Of a DNA stretch of 64,000 nt, positions 59,046 to 64,000 are shown piece by piece. The notes beneath the pieces were generated by a model. It searched no databases. It was not told the DNA's origin and saw only the letters and a list, made by a program, of their open reading frames with translations. The position numbers were made by a program, and so were the translations under genes. Source of the DNA: Hyalangium ruber. Its GTDB lineage: Bacteria; Myxococcota; Myxococcia; Myxococcales; Myxococcaceae. The stretch covers positions 358,952 to 422,951 of the forward strand of contig NZ_JAXIVS010000009.1 in assembly GCF_034259325.1 (NCBI RefSeq). Reading direction: 5' to 3'. The first letter of the stretch is position 1. Every line of letters begins with the position of its first letter.

Positions 59046-60059
59046 ATGGCCGCAGGTTCGACCGCTCGCGCAATCCCCGCCCTCACCCAGCTTCCCTTGA
59101 GCTTCGCGCGCAGGAGGGTGCTGCTGGTCGGGGATCTCGTCGCGGACCGGTACATCTACGGCCAGACGGATCGGGTGAGCCGGGAGGCGCCGGTGCTCAT
59201 CGTCCGCTACGAGTCCTCGGAGGTGAAGCTCGGGGGCGGTGCGAACGTCGCGGCGAATGTTCGAGCGCTCTCGGGACAGGTGACGGCGGTGGGGGTGCTG
59301 GGGGCGGATGATGGGGGGCGAGCGCTGCGCCGACTGTTCGATGAAGCGGGGATCCGCCTGAGCGCGGCGAGCGCGAAGGGCATCGAGACGGAGACCAAGA
59401 CGCGCATCCTCGCGGGAGGGATGAACACCACGCGCCAGCAGATGCTCCGGGTGGACCGGGGGCAGAGAGGCCCGTTGCCGCCTCGGCTCAGACGCGCCCT
59501 TGCACGGCTTGTCGATGAGGCCGCGAGAGACGCGGACGCGGTGGTGGTGTCCGACTACGGAGCAGGAGTCGTAGGCGACGAGGTTCGCACGGTGCTGCGG
59601 AGACTGGCGGGAGAAGGGCTCCCGGTGTGCGTGGACAGCCGCTACGCGCTGGCGGCCTTCTCGGGAGTGACGGTGTGCAAGCCCAACGAGCCCGAGCTGG
59701 AGCAGCTGACGGGGCGGCCCCTGCGGACGGAGGCGGATTTGATGGAGGCGGGGCACGCGGCGGTGAAGCGGTTGGGCTGCCGAGCGCTGCTGGTCACCCG
59801 AGGCCGGCACGGGATGGTGCTCTTCGATACGGATGGCGGGGTAGACCTCATTCCGGTGCATGGCGCGAAGGAAGCGGTGGACGTCACGGGAGCAGGGGAC
59901 ACGGTGATCGCGACCCTCTCGCTGGCGCTGGCCGCGGGGGCTTCGATGGGAGCGGCGGCCCGGCTGGCGAACGTAGCGGGGGCACTGGTGGTGCAGAAGC
60001 AGGGCACTGCCACGGTGTCCCGGAGTGAGCTGCTCACGGAATTGCGGAGCGCGCGATGA
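59046..60059 (+). CDS. hldE1: D-glycero-beta-D-manno-heptose-7-phosphate kinase (HldE domain I)
   Basis: A PfkB-family kinase of 337 residues that phosphorylates heptose 7-phosphate for ADP-heptose synthesis. It shows VLLVGDLVADRYIYGQTDRVSREAPV at the N-terminus, GGGANVAANVRAL in the lid region and the C-terminal DVTGAGDTVIATLSLAL anion hole. In E. coli this domain is fused to the adenylyltransferase; here the two are separate genes overlapping by 4 bp. ATG 59046 lies 57 bp after lpxK. Confidence 0.93.
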   Translation: MAAGSTARAIPALTQLPLSFARRRVLLVGDLVADRYIYGQTDRVSREAPVLIVRYESSEVKLGGGANVAANVRALSGQVTAVGVLGADDGGRALRRLFDEAGIRLSAASAKGIETETKTRILAGGMNTTRQQMLRVDRGQRGPLPPRLRRALARLVDEAARDADAVVVSDYGAGVVGDEVRTVLRRLAGEGLPVCVDSRYALAAFSGVTVCKPNEPELEQLTGRPLRTEADLMEAGHAAVKRLGCRALLVTRGRHGMVLFDTDGGVDLIPVHGAKEAVDVTGAGDTVIATLSLALAAGASMGAAARLANVAGALVVQKQGTATVSRSELLTELRSAR

Positions 60060-60547
60060 GCACAGTGGACAAGATAGGGACCCTGGCCCAGGTGGCCGAG
60101 GAGCGTGAGCGCTGGCGTGCGGAGGGGCGTACGGTGGCCTTGGCCAACGGCATCTTCGATCTGCTGCACGTTGGCCACGTGCGCTACCTGCAGGGCGCCA
60201 GGGAGCTGGCGGACGTGCTGGTGGTGGCGGTGAATTCGGATGCCTCCACGCGGGCCTATAAAGGACCCGGGCGGCCCTACATTCCGGAGGCCGAGCGAGC
60301 GGAGTTGGTCGCGGCGCTTTCGTGTACGGACCGGGTCATCGTCTTTGACGAGCCGAACGTGCGGAGTGTCATCCGAGCGCTCAAGCCGGATGTGCATGTG
60401 AAGGGCACGGACTACACGCCGGACTCCATCCCCGAGGCGGACGAGGTACGCGCGTACGGTGGGCGGACGGCGGTGGCGGGAGATCCGAAGGATCACAGCA
60501 CCACCGAGATCGCCCGACGCATGGGGCGCGAGGGCGGGAAAGGCTAG
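60056..60547 (+). CDS. hldE2: D-glycero-beta-D-manno-heptose-1-phosphate adenylyltransferase (HldE domain II)
   Basis: The 163-residue nucleotidyltransferase completes ADP-heptose formation. The HxGH motif is in FDLLHVGHVRYLQGAREL, followed by VVAVNSDASTRAYKGPGRP and the C-terminal KGTDYTPDSIPEADEV. It starts at ATG 60056 inside the hldE1 stop codon (ATGA). Splitting of HldE into two coupled genes is common outside enterobacteria. The small Trm112-like gene starts 2 bp after its stop. Confidence 0.94.
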   Translation: MSTVDKIGTLAQVAEERERWRAEGRTVALANGIFDLLHVGHVRYLQGARELADVLVVAVNSDASTRAYKGPGRPYIPEAERAELVAALSCTDRVIVFDEPNVRSVIRALKPDVHVKGTDYTPDSIPEADEVRAYGGRTAVAGDPKDHSTTEIARRMGREGGKG

Positions 60548-60549
60548 GA

Positions 60550-60723
60550 GTGGCGCTGCCCGAGGACATGAAGTCGGTGCTGGCCTGTCCCGACTGCAAA
60601 GGGGCGCTGGAGTTCCACGAGGACCGGAACGAGGCCAGGTGCCTGCGGTGTCGCCTCGTCTGGCCGATCCGAGAGGGTGTCCTGGACCTGGCTCCGGGGA
60701 GTTCACGTCCGCTGGGGCGCTGA
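60550..60723 (+). CDS. Trm112/YcaR-like small zinc-ribbon protein
   Basis: A 57-residue protein, read directly from the sequence, beginning at GTG 60550 just after the hldE2 stop (TAGGAGTG, the GAG giving a ribosome-binding hint). It has LACPDCKGAL and ARCLRCRLVWPIREGVLDL, a Trm112-family pattern: two CxxC zinc knuckles and the terminal IREGVxDL strand. In enterobacteria the similar ycaR follows lpxK. Role unproven; Trm112-like proteins can activate methyltransferases. The last 21 bp overlap the 3' end of the convergent heptosyltransferase gene. Confidence 0.8.
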   Translation: MALPEDMKSVLACPDCKGALEFHEDRNEARCLRCRLVWPIREGVLDLAPGSSRPLGR

Positions 60724-61815
60724 GCCGACAGCCGAGAGGCTGGCGGCGAACACGCGAACCTCCTCGAAGACACGCTCCTCCAGGCCTGCGCCTGCTTCGA
60801 CCACGGGTGTGAGGTCCACCATCCGGTGCGGCAAGAAGGGGTGCCCCCAGCGCGCCATGTCGATGCGGAGAAAGAGCCCCAGCGTTGGCGCACCCACAGC
60901 CACCGAGAGGTGCATAGGCCCAGTGTTGTTGGTCACGGTCAATCCGGCGGCGCGCATGAGGGCGGCGAGTTCATCCAGATTGGTAGGAGGCGCCAGGTGA
61001 GCACCAGGCGCACCTTGAATCACGCTCTGGGCGAGCGCCTCTTCGCCTGGGCCCCAGGTAACGATGGGCGTGCGCCCGGCGGCGAGCAGGGCCCGTGCCG
61101 CGGCGGCAAAGGCCTCCGGAGGAATGCGGCGCCAACCGAGGCGCCCTCCCGGATTCACGACCGCGCAGGGGCGCTGAGCCTCCTGCCGCAGGTATTCGCG
61201 GAAGCTGTCGCTGACGTTCGGTTCGCGGAACGACAGGGTCTCGGTGATGGGGCCACGCACCAGGGGAGAGAGCAGATGGGCGCGCTGGGACGCCTCACGA
61301 GAGGTGTCGGGACGGGCGGGGACGGAGAGGGAGTGGAGCAGGGACACGGGCCACACCTGGGGACCGATGACCACGGCGCGCGGCCCCACGAGGCGGGAGA
61401 CGAGGGCCGACGTGACGGATGGCGCATTCCAGTTGGCGCAGTCCACCACGGTGTCATAGCGCTCCCGGCGCAGGGCCCGGATGCCAGGGGCGAGCGCTCC
61501 GAGCCACAGCCGCCGGCGGTCGAAGGCAATGACGGCATCCGCATCCGGGTGGCCCGACAGCGCGCGAGCCACCTTGGAATGCACGAGGACGTGAACCTCG
61601 GGGGAGGGGCCGGGCATCCCCTTGAGGGTTCGGAGCAGTGGGGTCGTCAGCAGCGCCTCCCCCACCCGATTGTCGGGACGGACGAGGAGCATTTTTCGAG
61701 GAGGGGGGAGCGTCGAGCCGGGCGGGCGCCGACGGCCGGGACGCCAGAGGAGGACGGAGGCCACGAGTGCCAGCGCGAGCTTGGCCCATAACTCGAGCCG
61801 CTTGTACCAGGGCAT
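60703..61815 (-). CDS. GT9-family heptosyltransferase (WaaF/WaaC-like)
   Basis: A 370-residue GT9 enzyme that should transfer heptose from ADP-heptose to the LPS core. ATG 61815 (MPWYKRLELWAKLALALV) begins a short N-terminal membrane segment, followed by MLLVRPDNRVGEALLTTPLLRTL, the classic GT9 N-terminus. The C-terminal ADP-heptose site holds GRLGWRRIPPEAFAAAARALL, TWGPGEEALAQ and TVTNNTGPMHLSVAVGAPTLGLF (the usual TGxxH). The N-terminal hydrophobic segment is not standard for WaaF. It converges on the LPS operon and is divergent from yicC. Confidence 0.9.
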   Translation of the reverse strand: MPWYKRLELWAKLALALVASVLLWRPGRRRPPGSTLPPPRKMLLVRPDNRVGEALLTTPLLRTLKGMPGPSPEVHVLVHSKVARALSGHPDADAVIAFDRRRLWLGALAPGIRALRRERYDTVVDCANWNAPSVTSALVSRLVGPRAVVIGPQVWPVSLLHSLSVPARPDTSREASQRAHLLSPLVRGPITETLSFREPNVSDSFREYLRQEAQRPCAVVNPGGRLGWRRIPPEAFAAAARALLAAGRTPIVTWGPGEEALAQSVIQGAPGAHLAPPTNLDELAALMRAAGLTVTNNTGPMHLSVAVGAPTLGLFLRIDMARWGHPFLPHRMVDLTPVVEAGAGLEERVFEEVRVFAASLSAVGSAPQRT

Positions 61816-61855
61816 GGGGTGGCGGACCTTACCAGAGCGGAAGCGTGCAGGCGGC

Positions 61856-61884
61856 TTGACCTGATGGCGAAAAGCCCCTAGCAA
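61856..61884 (+). promoter_or_regulatory. Sigma-70-type promoter of yicC-gmk, leaderless
   Basis: TTGACC (61856-61861), 17-bp spacer, TAGCAA (61879-61884), then exactly 7 nt to ATG 61892. This is the same geometry as at lptE, so the transcript should start at the start codon. There is no Shine-Dalgarno sequence. Confidence 0.55.
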
Positions 61885-61891
61885 CCGCTCA

Positions 61892-62770
61892 ATGCTCAAG
61901 AGCATGACCGGGTTTGGAGCGGGACGCGCACGGGTAGGGGACGAGGAGTTCTCCGTCGAGCTGCGCTCGCTCAACCACAAATTCTGCGAAGTGAAGGCTC
62001 GGCTTCCGAGGGAGCTGTCCACGCTCGAGCCGGTCGTGGTGAAGCAGGTGAAGGACCGACTGGCCCGCGGCGCGGTGGACCTCTTCGTGAAGCGGCAGAC
62101 GGCCACCGCCTCGGGAACGGTCCCAGTGGTGGACGTGGCTCTGGCCCGAGAGTACGCGCGGGCCTTCCGGGAGCTGGCGGAGGCGCTCGGCACCCCGGCG
62201 GACATTTCCTGGGCCCAGGTTGCCACGCAGCCAGGGGTGATGAAGCTCGAGGAGAAGGGCATCGACCAGGAGTCGGCCACCCAGGCGGTCCATGGGGCGT
62301 TGGAGCAGGCGCTCAAGGCGCTGGAGCAGATGCGCCAGGTCGAGGGCGAAGCCATCCACTCCGACCTGGACGCTCGCCTGAAGCTCATCGAGGGCTGGAG
62401 CCGGGAGATCGCGGCGCTGGCGCCTCGGGCGGTGGAGGACTACCAGCAGCGCTTGTCCGAGCGTGTGGCCGAGCTCGCACGTGGCGTCGCGGTGGACCCC
62501 CAGCGCCTGGCTCAGGAAGTGGCGATGTTCGCCGAGCGGACGGACATCGCCGAGGAGGTGACGCGCCTGACGAGCCACCTCGAGCAATTCCGCGCCCTCA
62601 TGGCGAGCAGCGAGCCCGCTGGCCGCCGCATGGATTTCCTTGTCCAGGAGATGCACCGCGAGGTGAACACGACAGGCTCCAAGAGCCAGCACGCGGAGAT
62701 CTCCGCGCGCGTGGTCTCGATGAAGGCCGAAGTCGAGCGCATCCGCGAACAAGTGCAGAACGTCGAATGA
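61892..62770 (+). CDS. yicC: YicC-family endoribonuclease
   Basis: The 292-residue protein has the YicC N-terminus LKSMTGFGAGRARVGDEEFSVELRSLNHKF and the C-terminal conserved EMHREVNTTGSKSQHAEISARVVSMKAEVERIREQVQNVE. YicC proteins are metal-dependent endoribonucleases linked to RNA turnover in stationary phase. The ATG lies 7 nt after a -10 box, and gmk overlaps the stop by 4 bp (ATGA). The yicC-gmk pair is conserved in many Proteobacteria, often with rpoZ next; here no rpoZ follows. Confidence 0.95.
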   Translation: MLKSMTGFGAGRARVGDEEFSVELRSLNHKFCEVKARLPRELSTLEPVVVKQVKDRLARGAVDLFVKRQTATASGTVPVVDVALAREYARAFRELAEALGTPADISWAQVATQPGVMKLEEKGIDQESATQAVHGALEQALKALEQMRQVEGEAIHSDLDARLKLIEGWSREIAALAPRAVEDYQQRLSERVAELARGVAVDPQRLAQEVAMFAERTDIAEEVTRLTSHLEQFRALMASSEPAGRRMDFLVQEMHREVNTTGSKSQHAEISARVVSMKAEVERIREQVQNVE

Positions 62771-63414
62771 ACGATTCCATACCGCTCCACCCGGGTCTGT
62801 TGCTCGTCCTCTCCGCGCCTTCCGGGGCGGGGAAGACCACGTTGGCGCATCGCGTGCTGAAGGAAGTGCCAGGCACCATCTTCTCGGTGAGCTTCACCAC
62901 GCGACGTCCTCGCGGGAAGGAGCAGGAGGGGGTCGACTACCACTTCGTCGACGTCGCCCACTTCCAGGAGAAGATCGAGCGCAGCGAGTTCGTCGAGTGG
63001 GCCGAGGTCCACGGCCACTTCTATGGAAGCCCTCAGTCGGTGGTGGACGAGGCCCGGGCCCGCCGAGGCGTCGCGGTCTTCGACATCGACGTGCAAGGCG
63101 GGCAGGCGATCAAGCGCAAGCACCCTGATGCGGTGCTCATCTTCGTGCTGCCTCCCTCCATGGAGGAGTTGGAGCGGCGCCTGCGAGACCGGAAGACGGA
63201 CTCGGACGAGACGATTCGCCGCCGGATGCTGGCTGCTCGCTCGGAGATCGAGCGAGGGGTCGCCTCCTACGACTACATCGTGATGAACGACGACTTCGAG
63301 CGAGCCTTCCAGGAGCTCCGCTCGGTGGTAGTGGCGGAGCGCTGCCGCCGGGGGAGGGTGGACCTCTCGAAGCTGAAGCTGGAGAAGCCCGGGTCCTCGG
63401 AGCCGGGGCGCTAA
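62767..63414 (+). CDS. gmk: Guanylate kinase
   Basis: GMP kinase of 215 residues. The P-loop is LSAPSGAGKTTLAHR near the N-terminus. The GMP-binding region has VSFTTRRPRGKEQEGVDYHFVD, and the lid follows DVQGGQAIKRKHPDAVLIFVLPPS. ATG 62767 overlaps the yicC stop. The C-terminus is slightly extended (LKLEKPGSSEPGR). It supplies GDP for GTP and (p)ppGpp, which is relevant because rRNA-type promoters lie just downstream. Confidence 0.96.
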   Translation: MNDSIPLHPGLLLVLSAPSGAGKTTLAHRVLKEVPGTIFSVSFTTRRPRGKEQEGVDYHFVDVAHFQEKIERSEFVEWAEVHGHFYGSPQSVVDEARARRGVAVFDIDVQGGQAIKRKHPDAVLIFVLPPSMEELERRLRDRKTDSDETIRRRMLAARSEIERGVASYDYIVMNDDFERAFQELRSVVVAERCRRGRVDLSKLKLEKPGSSEPGR

Positions 63415-63416
63415 AA

Positions 63417-63450
63417 TCGGCGGGAATGGATGTCCGCCGACCGGCGGTTT
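63417..63450 (+). terminator. Terminator-like hairpins after gmk
   Basis: TCGGCGG (63417-63423) pairs with CCGCCGA (63434-63440). CCGCC (63434-63438) can instead pair with GGCGG (63443-63447) around a GACC loop, followed by TTT (63448-63450). The two are exclusive. They begin 3 nt after the gmk stop. Confidence 0.5.
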
Positions 63451-63493
63451 GCACCAATACCAGGGCGGACGATGCTGTAGGCCTCCTGGGAAA

Positions 63494-63558
63494 CGCGATC
63501 AGCCCGAAGGTGTACTTGCGTTGATCGCGAAGTTGGTAGATAAGCCAACTCCTTCGCG
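63494..63558 (+). ncRNA. Candidate structured RNA with alternative stems
   Basis: CGCGATCA (63494-63501) is perfectly complementary to TGATCGCG (63522-63529). CGCGAAGTTGG (63526-63536) pairs with CCAAC (63545-63549) and TTCGCG (63553-63558), with a 3-nt bulge. The two stems share 63526-63529 and exclude each other, as in an attenuator. No recognised RNA family; position between gmk and the rRNA-type promoters. Confidence 0.3.
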
Positions 63559-63650
63559 GCTTTGAGCGGCTCCGCCGATCAGGCCCCGGAAGACTCGACA
63601 CAGGGTTGTGGAGTGGTAGCTGGCGGGCGTTGATGGTGCAGGTGGGCGAT

Positions 63651-63670
63651 TCTGCTTCGTGGGAAGCAGA
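63651..63670. other. Perfect 8-bp hairpin upstream of the tandem promoters
   Basis: TCTGCTTC (63651-63658), loop GTGG, GAAGCAGA (63663-63670). It lies 46 bp upstream of the first promoter's -35 box. It could be a terminator that isolates the promoters from upstream read-through, or a binding site. Confidence 0.45.
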
Positions 63671-63715
63671 GCCAGAGTGAGCCCGGTGGACGGAATGAAG
63701 TCGGGTCAGAGGTTG

Positions 63716-63754
63716 TTGACACCGAACGCGGCAGAGAGGTAGAAGCCGCGCCCC
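63716..63754 (+). promoter_or_regulatory. Tandem rRNA-type promoter P1
   Basis: TTGACA (63716-63721), 18-bp spacer ending in AGAGAGG, TAGAAG (63740-63745), then the GC discriminator CCGCGCCCC (63746-63754). The same cassette recurs about 115 and 217 bp downstream. A consensus -35, fixed spacing and GC-rich discriminator are hallmarks of stringently controlled stable-RNA promoters. Confidence 0.7.
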
Positions 63755-63830
63755 TTCGAACGGATCCGCAGGACGGGGTTCGGAAATGAATCGAAGGGCC
63801 TGACAGAAAGAATAAGTCACCGGGAAGCAG

Positions 63831-63869
63831 TTGACGGCGGACGCGGCAAAGAGGTAGAAGCCGCGCCCC
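63831..63869 (+). promoter_or_regulatory. Tandem rRNA-type promoter P2
   Basis: TTGACG (63831-63836), 18-bp spacer ending in AAAGAGG, TAGAAG (63855-63860), discriminator CCGCGCCCC (63861-63869). Identical to P1 and P3 over the last 16 bases of the cassette; the -35 has one deviation. Confidence 0.7.
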
Positions 63870-63932
63870 TCCGGAAGGAAGACGGGAAGCGGTTCGCCGC
63901 TGAACAGAAGCCGGAAGGAAAGCCGAAACCGG

Positions 63933-63971
63933 TTGACAGGGAGCGAGGCGAAGAGGTAGAAGCCGCGCCCC
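63933..63971 (+). promoter_or_regulatory. Tandem rRNA-type promoter P3
   Basis: TTGACA (63933-63938), 18-bp spacer ending in GAAGAGG, TAGAAG (63957-63962), discriminator CCGCGCCCC (63963-63971). The window ends 29 bp later, so the transcribed gene, probably a 16S-23S-5S operon, lies outside. Confidence 0.7.
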
Positions 63972-64000
63972 GCCTCGAAAGGGAAGAACGAAGCCACTGG

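Larger units (their letters stand above)
63415..64000. other. 586-bp gene-free region: hairpins and three tandem promoters
   Basis: I see no plausible gene here. The first half (63417-63670) holds a series of inverted repeats: a gmk terminator, CGCGATCA/TGATCGCG, CGCGAA-GTTGG/CCAAC-TTCGCG and TCTGCTTC/GAAGCAGA. The second half (63716-63971) holds three near-identical promoter cassettes. An open frame on the minus strand across the cassettes gives a repeated GRGFYLF peptide; it is a by-product of the repeated promoters. Composition is visibly less biased than in the coding DNA. Confidence 0.7.

Noticed and set aside
61816..62388. Upstream extension of the heptosyltransferase frame
   Set aside because: Antisense to yicC, Ser/Arg-rich with no homology signal. 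ATG 61815 gives a sensible N-terminus.
63137..63997. Open frame on the minus strand over gmk and the promoter region, with repeated GRGFYLF peptides
   Set aside because: The peptide repeat is just the reverse translation of the three promoter cassettes, and the rest is antisense to gmk. No ribosome-binding site or coding bias.

Overview
The window is very GC-rich, densely coding DNA with strong GC bias at third codon positions. Genes often overlap by 4 bp (ATGA/GTGA), GTG and TTG starts are common, and there are several families typical of myxobacteria (DUF4388 proteins, an MCP-less Che cluster with a HEAT-repeat protein, a hybrid kinase, many lineage-restricted lipoproteins). The best guess is a member of the Myxococcota, suborder Cystobacterineae (Archangium/Cystobacter/Stigmatella/Myxococcus-like). 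This is inferred from gene content; no rRNA gene lies inside the window. I saw no insertion sequence, prophage, CRISPR array or tRNA. The window looks like core chromosome.

Layout. 1-1630: end of ribBA, ribH, nusB and a small protein with only a peptidase M17 N-terminal domain. 1701-9806: a chemosensory operon (CheY-like, CheA, CheW, CheW, HEAT-repeat protein, CheR, CheB, CheY-like) with no receptor gene. 9819-12352: a two-gene ABC exporter. 12354-13315 (minus): two unrecognised small proteins, one a lipoprotein. 13503-17152: leuS, a zinc-ribbon membrane protein and lptE; then rpsT and a MazG-VOC fusion on the minus strand. 18847-22253: a TPR/zinc-ribbon membrane protein and a DUF4388 protein ending in a pseudopilin-like domain. 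22318-28276: phoH, a 7TM-HD phosphodiesterase, a cupin-YbeY fusion and a DUF4105 membrane protein. 28390-30634: prfB with a programmed +1 frameshift, then an ECF sigma factor and its zinc-finger anti-sigma factor.

30717-62770 is largely an envelope-biogenesis region: lysS, an enlarged LolC/E permease and LolD (lipoprotein release); bamA and skp (outer-membrane protein assembly); lpxD, fabZ, lpxA, lpxI (early lipid A synthesis); an OmpA-like protein and a lipoprotein; a minus-strand block with a hybrid histidine kinase, a PIN protein, MarC, a polyprenol-phosphate mannose synthase and lpxB; then a plus-strand operon of a REC-DUF4388-DnaJ-TPR protein, MsbA, a membrane-anchored PHP hydrolase, waaA, two glycosyltransferases, lpxK, hldE1, hldE2 and a Trm112-like zinc protein. 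A GT9 heptosyltransferase faces it on the minus strand. With lptE, the window covers lipid A, Kdo, heptose activation, flipping and final assembly.

61892-64000: yicC-gmk, then about 590 bp without a gene. That stretch holds several hairpins and, at its end, three nearly identical tandem sigma-70-type promoters with a GC-rich discriminator. They probably drive an rRNA operon that begins just past the window edge.
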